Shown: positions 18,453-27,984 of the stretch, in pieces
Layout: every line of letters starts with the position of its first letter
Position numbering within the stretch: the stretch's first letter is position 1
Assembly (NCBI GenBank): GCA_964653095.1
Contig: CAZZEH010000016.1
Location: forward strand, 1-64,000
Length of the DNA: 64,000 nucleotides
Direction: 5' to 3'
Origin: JAMLHH01 sp964653095
GTDB lineage: Bacteria > Bacteroidota > Bacteroidia > Chitinophagales > JADIYW01
Translations under genes and position numbers: made by a program
The notes under the pieces: generated by a model
What the model was told of the DNA's origin: nothing
The model's database searches: none
What the model saw: only the letters and a program-made list of their open reading frames with translations

Positions 18453-18511
18453 TTCTTACAAGCTATATCTTAAATGCCAAGAGGCCAAAAATATTGCTTT
18501 TTTGAAATATT

Positions 18512-21500
18512 TTATCTCAATAAGACTAATTTTTGGTATTTATGTGCTTTTCTTCCACTGCTGTCCTTTACAGTGACCTTATAAATATATACACCTTTCC
18601 CTATTTTATCCCCATACTCATCCAGCCCGTCCCAGTTTAATTTATTAAATCTTCTTGACTCTGAAATTTCGGATGTCTGCAACGTTTTCACCAATTTACC
18701 GTTCACAGTGTATATCTCTATTCGAATATCCAAAAAATCACCCGGTCTGTTGTGTTCAAAGCTGAATTGTGTGTTGGTCGTAAACGGATTAGGGTAGTTC
18801 AGGACATAATACAACGCCATATTTGGATTGTCTTCCACTATAAATTCGGTATAGCCCTCTCCGGAATTATTTAGCACATCCCAAGCTTTTACATTTATTT
18901 TGTATCGTCCGTCTTCCAAGTCATTAAAGGGATATTTGACCGCTCCCTTAGTAAAATCACCTACTTCTTCTTCATAGAAAGTATTCAGAATAATAGGATT
19001 TTTTGAGTCTTCGTTTAAAATTGCCGTAATATCATGCCCCAGGCCCGTACCTGAAGTATTTATACCGCTTTCGTCCTCAAGCTTAACGTACAGCATTGAA
19101 TTTTTCTCTGCCATACCGCCAAAAACAAAATTTTCATCATCGATATATACTTCAACCAATGGTCCGGCATTGTCCTGAGGCACACTGTCTGCCACTCCGC
19201 CAATCGTTACATCAAAATCATGACCTATGGCATCCCATTGTTCATTTTCACCGTAGTAACTCAGTTTGGCATTTCCAAAATTATAATTGATATCCTTCGG
19301 CACTATAAAGGTCAGTTCAAATTTACCGCCTTTGGCTTTCGCCCGACCTCTATATACAATACTGTTGCGCGTCTTAAATTTAAAAACCGGGCTGGAAGCA
19401 TCATTGCCTATGGTACTCTGCTCAATCATTTTGTCAAATACAGACACGTGAACTATACCGTCAAAATCCTGAGCCAAAGTATTGTTTTTTCTGACCTCAC
19501 CCCTGATTGTTAGTTTGTCAAGCGACTTGATTGTATCTGTTGGCGTGTTATAAGACAGAAGTTCTGTGGTGACGACCTCATTTTGCGGGAAAGCTAATTT
19601 AAGTGCCGGGTCTCCAAACAATGCAAACTTTCTGTTATTTTCCCGGGTATTGGTTCTGTTTTTGGTTTTCAAAAAAACATCTCCTAAGACTACATTTCCC
19701 GAACCGGAATTTTCAAATAAATCTGTGACAAAATTTTCATTAATTGTCTTGTTTTTATCCGAAAACACCAAGCGCGTCGTACTGACTAATGCGATTGCCC
19801 CACCATCTCTTTTTAATAACACTCTTTCTCCGGCAGAATATCGGGTCGGTATATCAAATCTGGTAAATTCACAAGTGGCGGTACAGAACAAAAACAGCTT
19901 ATCCTTATTATTCCAATTATTGATTTCGTTAAAAGTAATCACCTTTTCATGCGTTAATCCGTTAGGACCACCATGTCCCACAAAATTTAAATAAAATAAT
20001 CCTTTGTAAATTCCATTATTGATAGCTTCTGTGACATCCGGATATCTGTGGCCTCCTGATACAGATTGTTGTTTGAAGGCATCGAGATAAATTTTTGAGA
20101 CATTGAAATCCGCATAATTATTCTGAACAATATTTGCAATTAAATCCGTATCTCTAATGTGAATATTATTGTCTTCATCGTCCGCAATAAATGCTGTTGT
20201 CGCACGCCAATCACCATAAGATTCGCTGCTATAATATCTTTTTACCTTATCTACTGCATCCTGTGCTTTCTCATGACTGTCCGCCGGTATTCTTCCAATA
20301 GCAATATCCAAATAATGTGTAGTCGTGCTGATAATATTATCTCCTTCCGAATCATCCAAGAAGCCGAAATAGTCATCTGTTACATAGGTAACCACTTCTT
20401 CAAAAGACTGCGGACTCTGATATGAAGGGAGCAAAAATTCTCCCAATTCTTTATTGTCATAATTACCGCTTCCGAAGAGCAGCAAATATTTGGGCGCAGT
20501 TCCCGGTTCATTCAGCGCCCTGTCGTAAAACATTTTGGCAAAATTTCTTATTGCAGACAAATCATTATTTCCGGACGAAAACTCATTAAATATCTCTTCC
20601 ACATCCACCACATGATATGTCAACCCTTCATGCTCCAAATGAAATTCGCCAATCTCTTTTGCGTACGGGATAAAAGATTCTCTGGTTACTATCAGATAAT
20701 CGACCTGTTTCAATCCATGCAAATTTTGATTTTCTATCCTTCCGAATGGAATCGGCGTAAGCTTGGGTGAATCAAATACCGCAAACTCTCTCAATACAGA
20801 AGTTTCTGCCTTAAATACACCATCAGAAGTTTTAATCTGTTGAATATTAAATAAATCCGTGACATCCCAGAGTGTGAGATTTGAGTTCCAGTTTTTTATC
20901 CTAAATTGAGATATGGTATTGCTATCCACAGAAGTCAATGATCTGAAACTAAAATTATTTTGTCTGTAAACTAATTCTCGGACCACCTGAGCAGTAATAA
21001 AATCCGGCCAGGCTTTGGCACTATAGTCCGGTCTGTTATAATCAATAATCACAGAAAAGCCCGGCTTTACCTGATTGGTTTCATAAGATGCTTTAGCGTA
21101 GTTGGCGGCATTGGCCAAAGTAGATGTCCCTGTCGGCGGAATGGAAACATTGCCAAGGGCAAAACTTTCTGTTCTGACCTGAAACGAATTCAATAATGAA
21201 GATGATTTGGCCGCTAACCCCAGCGAAATTATTGCAGGTGAACTCTGTATTATATCCGGAAAATTAAAATTATAGACCAATTGGTTGGCAGCACCTATCT
21301 CATGTCCTAGCCAGATTCTGCCGGAGGCTAACAGGTTATTAATATCTTCCTCATAGTGTTTGTAATCATCGTAGGAAGTGATATCAACCGAATGCGGTGC
21401 AGAAACCTCGTTTCTCGTTTTGACTCTTTGTCCCTGTTCACCTTCAAAAGTGATAAAATAATTTTTAGTGTCGGTGTAAAGATTTTTTATGTGTACAAAT

Positions 21501-22255
21501 CTTTCTTCATCTTCGCTATAAGTCCATTCTTCGGGACCTTCCAAATATGCCGTAACCGTTACTTCATGCCCGGAACCTTTCACTTCAATAGGAATCTCTC
21601 TGATATCATCCGTTCTCTCAGCCCCGGAAAGTTCCGGAAGCATACCGCCTCTGTGTCCGTATATTTTAATTTTATCGGATTGGATGTTTTCACTTTTAGC
21701 TCCTAATTTTTCAAAAAAAGAAGCATCTAATTTATACACCCCGGATTCGTTCACACCAAACTTATACCAGACGCCGGAAGATAATTTTGAATATTCGGAA
21801 TATTTCTGCGAAGCCATTCTGGCTCTCTTTCCAATATTATTTTCAGTAAAATCAATACTAAAACTGACTAACAACTCTATTCTATCTCCCATTCGTCTGA
21901 ACGGCAAAACCTCCACCTGAGTCCATTCTTTCCTGCTCGCCTGTCCATAATCAAAACTTACACTCCAATCCTCAGGTACAGTACCAAACTGTACGTCTTT
22001 GAACTCTGCTAAGTTTATCAGCCTACTTTCATGTACGCGGAAAGTGCCTTTCCAATTACCCTCTTTAATTATACTAAACACAGGCAAATATTGATGCTGC
22101 GCTGAAAAAGATGCTCCGGTAAAATTTAGTTTATCCGCATCGTCATCCCAAGCTATAGTGTATTCTTCAGCTTCTACATAGGTATAAACTGCGGGTAAGG
22201 CAAAGCAAATAAATATGGCAATCCATACTTTTGACAGCAGTTTCAATTCACGCAT
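18512..22255 (-). CDS. porU: T9SS sortase PorU (C25 gingipain-like peptidase)
   Basis: The 1247-residue protein has a signal peptide, a long N-terminal beta region, and a C25 peptidase domain (about 510-900) with the catalytic dyad visible as His761 in NFVGHGGPNG and Cys795 in CTATCEFTRFD. It ends in its own T9SS-type C-terminal domain (NYPNPFTTNTQFSF to YQKLVLLR). PorU cleaves the sorting domain from secreted cargo and links the cargo to lipopolysaccharide. The length is normal for the family. It is followed by porV, and gldJ begins 208 bp away on the other strand, the arrangement known from gliding Bacteroidota. Confidence 0.95.
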   Translation of the reverse strand: MRELKLLSKVWIAIFICFALPAVYTYVEAEEYTIAWDDDADKLNFTGASFSAQHQYLPVFSIIKEGNWKGTFRVHESRLINLAEFKDVQFGTVPEDWSVSFDYGQASRKEWTQVEVLPFRRMGDRIELLVSFSIDFTENNIGKRARMASQKYSEYSKLSSGVWYKFGVNESGVYKLDASFFEKLGAKSENIQSDKIKIYGHRGGMLPELSGAERTDDIREIPIEVKGSGHEVTVTAYLEGPEEWTYSEDEERFVHIKNLYTDTKNYFITFEGEQGQRVKTRNEVSAPHSVDITSYDDYKHYEEDINNLLASGRIWLGHEIGAANQLVYNFNFPDIIQSSPAIISLGLAAKSSSLLNSFQVRTESFALGNVSIPPTGTSTLANAANYAKASYETNQVKPGFSVIIDYNRPDYSAKAWPDFITAQVVRELVYRQNNFSFRSLTSVDSNTISQFRIKNWNSNLTLWDVTDLFNIQQIKTSDGVFKAETSVLREFAVFDSPKLTPIPFGRIENQNLHGLKQVDYLIVTRESFIPYAKEIGEFHLEHEGLTYHVVDVEEIFNEFSSGNNDLSAIRNFAKMFYDRALNEPGTAPKYLLLFGSGNYDNKELGEFLLPSYQSPQSFEEVVTYVTDDYFGFLDDSEGDNIISTTTHYLDIAIGRIPADSHEKAQDAVDKVKRYYSSESYGDWRATTAFIADDEDNNIHIRDTDLIANIVQNNYADFNVSKIYLDAFKQQSVSGGHRYPDVTEAINNGIYKGLFYLNFVGHGGPNGLTHEKVITFNEINNWNNKDKLFLFCTATCEFTRFDIPTRYSAGERVLLKRDGGAIALVSTTRLVFSDKNKTINENFVTDLFENSGSGNVVLGDVFLKTKNRTNTRENNRKFALFGDPALKLAFPQNEVVTTELLSYNTPTDTIKSLDKLTIRGEVRKNNTLAQDFDGIVHVSVFDKMIEQSTIGNDASSPVFKFKTRNSIVYRGRAKAKGGKFELTFIVPKDINYNFGNAKLSYYGENEQWDAIGHDFDVTIGGVADSVPQDNAGPLVEVYIDDENFVFGGMAEKNSMLYVKLEDESGINTSGTGLGHDITAILNEDSKNPIILNTFYEEEVGDFTKGAVKYPFNDLEDGRYKINVKAWDVLNNSGEGYTEFIVEDNPNMALYYVLNYPNPFTTNTQFSFEHNRPGDFLDIRIEIYTVNGKLVKTLQTSEISESRRFNKLNWDGLDEYGDKIGKGVYIYKVTVKDSSGRKAHKYQKLVLLR

Positions 22256-22424
22256 AAAAACAATAAGCTTTAAAATAACCCGTTAAAGATAAAAAAGTTA
22301 AAGAAAGAGATTTATCGAATTTATTTCTTTATTTTGACATTCAAAGTATTTAAGGATAATGTACCAAAGGTTATTTAACTAAGTTTTAGAAAAACATAAA
22401 ATACAGAAATACGAAATCTTATAA

Positions 22425-22432
22425 TATATTTG
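22425..22432 (+). promoter_or_regulatory. Candidate -7 promoter box of gldJ
   Basis: TATATTTG matches the Bacteroidota -7 consensus TAnnTTTG exactly, 31 bp before the gldJ start. No clear TTTG lies about 19-20 bp upstream for the -33 box, so this is only a candidate. The porU/gldJ divergent gap (22256-22463) should hold both promoters. Confidence 0.35.
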
Positions 22433-22463
22433 CATAACTGAATAATTTAAGCTTAAACAAGAA

Positions 22464-23969
22464 ATGATCATTCGTAAACTAACAAAAGGATTTTTAGGAG
22501 TAGCTGTACTAAGCTTTATGCTCACCTCGTGCAGCAAGAAAGAAAAATCTGCTACTACAGGCTGGAACTATAATGACCCTAAGTGGGGAGGTTTTAGTGT
22601 AGCCAAAGAAAAAGAGCAAAAGACCGGACCTAATCTTGTCTTAATTGAAGGCGGAACTTTCGTGATGGGTGTAACAGAAGAAGATGTCACATACGAACAC
22701 AATAACATTCCGAGAAGAGTTACAGTCGCTTCTTTTTATATGGACGAAACCGAAGTAGCCAATGTTCATTACAGAGAATATATCTATTGGTTAGAGAATA
22801 TTTTTGGTCAGGACAATCCTGAAATTATCAGAAAAGCACTTCCTGACACTCTCTGCTGGAGAAGTGAACTGGCTTTCAACGAGCCTTATGTCACTCAATA
22901 CTTTAGATTTCCGGCATACGACAACTATCCTGTGGTCGGTGTAACCTGGGAACAGGCAAGAGATTACAGCGAATGGAGATCTGACCGTGTAAATGAGTTG
23001 CTCCTTATTAAAAACGGATACTTAGAGTATTCTTCAGACCAACAAGGAGCCAATAACTTTAATACCGGAGCCTATGTGAGCGGGCAATATCAGGGTGCTC
23101 AGGGTAAGAAAACTATAAAAGACTACAATCCTAGTGGCGAAGGTACCCGAAATGTGAGTTTATCTGATGGTATCATTTTACCTGAGTACAGATTGCCTAC
23201 AGAAGCCGAATGGGAATATGCTGCTTTGGCTCTGAAAGGAACTCAACCTATCGAAGGGGAAGAAGTGGTCGGAACAAGGAGAATTTATCCTTGGGACGGG
23301 GCTACAGTAAGGTATCAAAAACACAATAAATATCAGGGCATGATGCTGGCCAACTTTAAAAGAGGTCGCGGAGACTATATGGGTCTTGCAGGTGCACTTA
23401 ACGACAAGGCTGACATTACTGCTGATATATATTCCAATATGCCCAATGATTTTGGCTTGTTTAATATGGCAGGGAACGTTTCCGAATGGGTTGAGGACGT
23501 GTACAGACCTTTAACATTTGCCGATGCGATGGACTTAAACACTTTTAGAGGCAACGTATTTATGAAAGTAAAAACTGATGAGTCCAATGTACCTGAGTTA
23601 GATGAAGTAACCGGAAGAGTAGTTAAAGTGGTTCAGCCGGAAGAAGAACTTGAAAACAGAAGAAACTACAGAAGTGCTTATGCAATTGACTACGGTGATG
23701 GAGATGAGCGTTCACAAATTGTTTACGACGAAATGAATACACTCATCAGCGACAAAGCCAGAGTCTATAAAGGCGGTTCCTGGGCGGACAGAGCATTTTG
23801 GATGTCTCCCGGAACAAGAAGATACCTGAATCAGGATCAGTCTTCTGCAACAATAGGATTTCGTTGTGCAATGATTAGATTAGGCTCCAGAGACGGAAGC
23901 AGAGACGGCGGAAATATGTTCTCAGAAGGAAGAAAAGCCAAAATTAAAAACGAGAAAGCAAGAAAATAA
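22464..23969 (+). CDS. gldJ: Gliding motility/T9SS lipoprotein GldJ
   Basis: The 501-residue protein begins with a lipoprotein signal (lipobox LTSC, Cys near 23). A long FGE-sulfatase (formylglycine-generating enzyme-like, C-type-lectin fold) domain follows: LIEGGTFVMGVTEED, YMDETEVANVHYREYIYWL, YRLPTEAEWEYAAL, NMAGNVSEWVEDVY, and VYKGGSWAD with GFRCAMI near the end. GldJ is needed for gliding and for stability of the T9SS ring proteins GldK/GldN. The C-terminal tail (about 475-501) is basic and low-complexity. It is a single-gene transcript ended by a clear terminator, divergent from porU. Confidence 0.93.
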   Translation: MIIRKLTKGFLGVAVLSFMLTSCSKKEKSATTGWNYNDPKWGGFSVAKEKEQKTGPNLVLIEGGTFVMGVTEEDVTYEHNNIPRRVTVASFYMDETEVANVHYREYIYWLENIFGQDNPEIIRKALPDTLCWRSELAFNEPYVTQYFRFPAYDNYPVVGVTWEQARDYSEWRSDRVNELLLIKNGYLEYSSDQQGANNFNTGAYVSGQYQGAQGKKTIKDYNPSGEGTRNVSLSDGIILPEYRLPTEAEWEYAALALKGTQPIEGEEVVGTRRIYPWDGATVRYQKHNKYQGMMLANFKRGRGDYMGLAGALNDKADITADIYSNMPNDFGLFNMAGNVSEWVEDVYRPLTFADAMDLNTFRGNVFMKVKTDESNVPELDEVTGRVVKVVQPEEELENRRNYRSAYAIDYGDGDERSQIVYDEMNTLISDKARVYKGGSWADRAFWMSPGTRRYLNQDQSSATIGFRCAMIRLGSRDGSRDGGNMFSEGRKAKIKNEKARK

Positions 23970-23990
23970 TTCCATCATAATTTCAAAGAA

Positions 23991-24019
23991 GAGGTTGCTT
24001 AAAACAGCAGCCTCTTTTT
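23991..24019 (+). terminator. Rho-independent terminator of gldJ
   Basis: GAGGTTGCT (23991-23999) pairs with AGCAGCCTC (24006-24014) with one G-U pair and a six-base loop, followed by five T. It lies 22 bp after the gldJ stop. Confidence 0.85.
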
Positions 24020-24081
24020 GTTTGTGTTAGTTCCAATTTAATATTTCTCAGAAAACTATGCCGAACAGATGGTCTTTTCGG

Positions 24082-25083
24082 TCAGGCGGGAACAGCTAAA
24101 TTCCCTTTATACACTTCTTCGATTAATTCGTTGAGGATGCCGTAAATCTCATCGATATCCACAGAAGTGACCAATCTGGTTCTGTACGGCTTAATATTTG
24201 GGACTCCTCTGAAATAATTGGCATAATGCCGTCGCATTTCAATAATGCCGAGTCTCTCCCCTTTCCACTCTACAGACTTTTCCAGATGCATCCGAACAGC
24301 CTCTGCCCGTGCTTCGACATTCGGATCCGGCACAATAGTTCGGTCTTTCAGAAAAGATTTAATCTGATTAAAAATCCAAGGGAAACCGATTGCAGCCCTG
24401 CCAATCATAATGCCGTCCACACCATATCGATTTTTATATTCCAAAGCTTTTTCAGGAGAATCAATATCTCCGTTGCCAAAAATCGGAATATGCATTCTCG
24501 GATTATTCTTTACTTCTCCAATTAAAGTCCAATCTGCGGTACCCTTATACATTTGCTTGCGTGTCCGTCCATGTATTGCCAAAGCTTTAATTCCCACATC
24601 CTGAAGCCTTTCTGCCACCTCTACTATATTTTTGGAATCATCGTCCCATCCGAGCCGTGTCTTGACTGTAACAGGTTTATTGGTAGCCCGGATAACCTGA
24701 CCAGTCAGGCGCACCATCTTGTCTATGTCCTGAAGAATACCCGCACCCGCCATTTTACACACTACTTTTTTGACAGGACACCCAAAATTAATATCAATAA
24801 TATCTGGATTGGCCTTTTCGATAATTTGGGCAGACTGTACCATCGCATCTTCTTCCCCCCCAAATACCTGAATGCCCATCGGCCTCTCATAATCATAGAT
24901 ATCTAATTTCTGTACACTTTTATAAGCATCTCTAATCAAACCTTCTGAAGATATAAACTCTGTGTACATCAAATCCGCTCCGTGTTTTTTGCATAATGCA
25001 CGAAAAGGCGGGTCACTGACATCCTCCATAGGTGCCAGTATTATGGGAAAATCCCCCAAGGATATATTTTCAATTTTTACCAC
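24082..25083 (-). CDS. dusB: tRNA-dihydrouridine synthase (DusB family)
   Basis: The 333-residue protein matches the FMN-dependent Dus family in length and motifs: APMEDVSDPPFRALCKKHGA at the N-terminus, DINFGCPVKKV, KTRLGWDD, AIHGRTRKQMYKG, and GNGDIDSPEKA with GVDGIMIGRAAIG. It reduces specific uridines of tRNA to dihydrouridine. The SDPPFR and MYKG details favour the DusB branch. It is a monocistronic gene divergent from the CPBP protease gene with a 100-bp gap. Confidence 0.92.
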   Translation of the reverse strand: MVKIENISLGDFPIILAPMEDVSDPPFRALCKKHGADLMYTEFISSEGLIRDAYKSVQKLDIYDYERPMGIQVFGGEEDAMVQSAQIIEKANPDIIDINFGCPVKKVVCKMAGAGILQDIDKMVRLTGQVIRATNKPVTVKTRLGWDDDSKNIVEVAERLQDVGIKALAIHGRTRKQMYKGTADWTLIGEVKNNPRMHIPIFGNGDIDSPEKALEYKNRYGVDGIMIGRAAIGFPWIFNQIKSFLKDRTIVPDPNVEARAEAVRMHLEKSVEWKGERLGIIEMRRHYANYFRGVPNIKPYRTRLVTSVDIDEIYGILNELIEEVYKGNLAVPA

Positions 25084-25183
25084 TTAAAAAACTATGCAAA
25101 TATACTGAAATACTTTACTGTAATTCACGTCAGGTGATTCAATGCTATATCCGAAACAGATAATCCCGTAACTTAGCTTCAGC

Positions 25184-26098
25184 ATGATGAATAATTCAAA
25201 TCGAAATCTTGGTTTTTATTTGGTGAGACTGTTTATTTTATCCGTTCTCGGTACTGTCACAGCCCAATATGCAGGAGTTTTACTAATCAATTTTAAGTAT
25301 GGTTTACAAGACATCTCCGGACTTTTGGAACTCACTAAAAAAGTACCGGAGGCTTGGGATACAGTTCGAATAATACAGCTTATTCATTCCTGCCTTTCTT
25401 TCCTTCTTCCGGCAGTAATAGTGTGGAAGATATTTTCGGGAAAATTTTCTATGGCATTTCCAAAGGCACAAAGAAGCACCCTAATTGTATTCGCTGTAGT
25501 ACCCATTTTACTGTTTTTGTTTTTCCCGCTCGCTCAGTCTTTTTATGTGTTTAATCAGAATATACAATTCTTCGAACCTTTGCACAGCATCATGCAAAAT
25601 ACGGAACAGCAAATGAATGCCACGATTCTGGGTATGCTGTCAGATCATTCTGTGCGGGCTGTTTTTTTCAATTTCATAGTCATAGCAATAGCCGCGGCAA
25701 TTATTGAAGAAGTTTTTTTCAGAGGTGTCCTTCAAAGGATATTAATGCATTACATCGACCCGCACGTGGCGATATTTATTGCGGCATTTATTTTCAGTAC
25801 CGTTCACTTTCAGTTTTTTGGTCTTCTGCCGAGACTCGCACTGGGAATTTTCTTTGGCTATCTTTTTTGGCACACCCGAAGACTTACTATCCCCATTTTT
25901 ACTCATGCTCTGTTTAATGGTACTCAGCTTGCTGCATTCTATCTGATGCCCGAATCCGCAGGAAATATGCAGACCGCCGAACAGGCATCTGTCCCTGTTT
26001 CAGTTACAATAACTTCCACTTTTTTATTTTTTAGTTTGTACTTTGTACTTTATCAGTCATTAATAAAAAAAACATTCGAAGTACATGACACCAAATAA
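25184..26098 (+). CDS. CPBP (CAAX-like) intramembrane metalloprotease
   Basis: The 304-residue membrane protein has about eight helices. The three signatures of the CPBP/Rce1-type family are present: EEVFFRG (near 170), STVHF (near 206) and HALFNG (near 242), which supply the Glu, His and Asn/His active-site residues. Substrates in Bacteroidota are unknown. It overlaps the next gene by 14 bp and so belongs to an operon running to cmk. Confidence 0.88.
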   Translation: MMNNSNRNLGFYLVRLFILSVLGTVTAQYAGVLLINFKYGLQDISGLLELTKKVPEAWDTVRIIQLIHSCLSFLLPAVIVWKIFSGKFSMAFPKAQRSTLIVFAVVPILLFLFFPLAQSFYVFNQNIQFFEPLHSIMQNTEQQMNATILGMLSDHSVRAVFFNFIVIAIAAAIIEEVFFRGVLQRILMHYIDPHVAIFIAAFIFSTVHFQFFGLLPRLALGIFFGYLFWHTRRLTIPIFTHALFNGTQLAAFYLMPESAGNMQTAEQASVPVSVTITSTFLFFSLYFVLYQSLIKKTFEVHDTK

Positions 26099-26294
26099 TT
26101 GGGTACTTTTGTCTTCATTCCATCAGAAATATAAATCTGATATGCTGATAAACGCTTTAAAGGAGAAAAATATACCGTATCGAATTATCGATAAATTTGA
26201 CAGTGCATTTAATTTTATTGGAAGAGTGGAAGTATATGTAGAACGTCCCAATCTGATTAAGGCTTTGTACATAAAAGAAAACCTAAACTTATGA
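26085..26294 (+). CDS. Small DUF2007 protein
   Basis: The 69-residue protein has the DUF2007 pattern: a start like WVLLSSFHQKYKSDMLINAL, then PYRIIDK and VEVYVERPNLIKA. The family is a small ferredoxin-like fold described as a putative signal-transducing protein; no biochemical role is firm. It overlaps the CPBP gene by 14 bp and cdsA by 4 bp (ATGA), so translation is coupled. Confidence 0.8.
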   Translation: MTPNNWVLLSSFHQKYKSDMLINALKEKNIPYRIIDKFDSAFNFIGRVEVYVERPNLIKALYIKENLNL

Positions 26295-27142
26295 ATGAGT
26301 TAGTACAAAGAATTATTACCGGTATCATTTTCGTAGTCATTCTAATAGGAGGAGTCATTTGGAACGAGTACTCTTTCATGTTGCTCTTCAGCCTGATTAC
26401 CATATTGTCCATCAATGAATATTACAATATTATTCACGAGAAGCTGAATGCAGGTGAAGATTGGAAAACTCTGTATAAATTTTTAAGTACTATTTTTGGT
26501 ACGTTAGTTTTTGCTATTATTTTCTTAGTTTCCAGTGGCAAAATATCTTTGATATATCTGACGTTAGTCGCTGCATTCCCGTTGTGCTGGTTTGTAATTG
26601 AAATGTATCACGAATCCAATTCGCCTTTTACCAATGTCAGTTATAACTCAATGGCTTTGTTTTACATTGCTATTCCTTTTAGTTCAGCCTGCTTTTTAGT
26701 GTTTAAAAAAGGTGGTGATATTTACGACTTCAAATTTCTTCTTGCCATTTTATTTTTTGCGTGGGCTAATGATTCCTGGGCATATCTGACCGGCAGATAT
26801 TTCGGAAAGCATAAATTATTTGAGCGAATTTCTCCCAACAAGACATGGGAGGGCTTTTTGGGCGGTGCCGCAGCAGCTTTTATCTTTTCTTTTTTAGTGT
26901 ACTATGTTTATAATTATTACGGGATTTCCGAAACCGAATTGTATCACTTTATCGCTATGGCAGGGATTACGGTCGTCACCAGTACATACGGAGACCTTGC
27001 CGAATCCATGATAAAAAGAAATCTTAACATCAAAGATACCGGACATGTTTTGCCGGGTCACGGTGGTCTGCTCGATCGGTTTGACGGACTGATTTTTGCA
27101 ATTCCTGCCTGTTCGCTTTATATTATTGCTTCCGGTCTGTAA
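26291..27142 (+). CDS. cdsA: Phosphatidate cytidylyltransferase
   Basis: The 283-residue membrane protein makes CDP-diacylglycerol from phosphatidate and CTP, the entry step to phospholipids. The family signature is visible near the C-terminus: SMIKRNLNIKDTG followed by LPGHGGLLDRFDG. NKTWEGFLGG, an earlier conserved loop, is also present. About eight membrane helices are predicted. It starts in a 4-bp overlap with the DUF2007 gene and is followed after 36 bp by cmk. Confidence 0.95.
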   Translation: MNELVQRIITGIIFVVILIGGVIWNEYSFMLLFSLITILSINEYYNIIHEKLNAGEDWKTLYKFLSTIFGTLVFAIIFLVSSGKISLIYLTLVAAFPLCWFVIEMYHESNSPFTNVSYNSMALFYIAIPFSSACFLVFKKGGDIYDFKFLLAILFFAWANDSWAYLTGRYFGKHKLFERISPNKTWEGFLGGAAAAFIFSFLVYYVYNYYGISETELYHFIAMAGITVVTSTYGDLAESMIKRNLNIKDTGHVLPGHGGLLDRFDGLIFAIPACSLYIIASGL

Positions 27143-27178
27143 CTATTTTTTTGGCCTTAAAAGTGTTTTTGTTCAAAA

Positions 27179-27865
27179 ATGTCTTTAAAAAAAATCAACA
27201 TTGCCATTGACGGCCACAGCGGTTGCGGTAAGTCCACTACTGCCAAAGCCGTCGCGGAAGTTTTAAACTACACCTATATTGATACCGGAGCCATGTACCG
27301 TGCGGTGACACTGTACTTTTTGAAAAATGATGTGGATATTAATCATGTAGAATCCGTTACAAATGCTCTGCAAAATATTCACATTGATTTTCGGGATGTA
27401 GAAAGGCAAAGTTTCAGACATCTCTTTTTGAATAATCGGGATGTGGAAGAAGAAATACGTTCACTTCATGTAGCAAGTCACGTTTCCGCTGTAGCGGCAA
27501 TTTCTTCCGTACGGACAGCATTGGTCAGATTACAAAGACAAATAGGAGAAAAAAAAGGTGTCGTAATGGACGGCAGAGATATTGGCACTGTGGTATTCCC
27601 GAATGCAGAATGTAAGTTTTTTATGACTGCAAGTATAGAAGTCCGTACCGAAAGAAGAATTTTGGAAATGAAAGCCAAAGGAGAGGATGTTTCTTTTGAG
27701 TCTGTCCGGGAAAACCTGCAAAAACGGGACGAAATTGACAGCAATCGCGCGGACTCTCCGCTCAAAATGGCGGAAGATGCCATTTTAATTGATACCACTC
27801 ATCTGACTTTTGATGAGCAGGTAAGCTTAGTTCTGAGCCACATCCAAAATAAACTCAAAGATTAA
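27179..27865 (+). CDS. cmk: Cytidylate kinase
   Basis: The 228-residue protein phosphorylates CMP and dCMP. A P-loop (GHSGCGKSTTAKA, residues 12-24), the YIDTGAMYRAVT motif, MDGRDIGTVVFPNA and the NRADSPLKMAEDA segment are all typical of bacterial Cmk. Linking it to cdsA makes sense, because CdsA consumes CTP. The frame starts at the ATG at 27179 with no better alternative. Confidence 0.95.
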   Translation: MSLKKINIAIDGHSGCGKSTTAKAVAEVLNYTYIDTGAMYRAVTLYFLKNDVDINHVESVTNALQNIHIDFRDVERQSFRHLFLNNRDVEEEIRSLHVASHVSAVAAISSVRTALVRLQRQIGEKKGVVMDGRDIGTVVFPNAECKFFMTASIEVRTERRILEMKAKGEDVSFESVRENLQKRDEIDSNRADSPLKMAEDAILIDTTHLTFDEQVSLVLSHIQNKLKD

Positions 27866-27984
27866 TCGGAAATACCGAATAGTTGCCAAATTCTTTCTTT
27901 CACAAATTGATAGCAGACTATTTAAGATATTTTTTAGATTAGTGTTTTATAATATTTCATCGTTTAGAAACTCTGTCATACTGA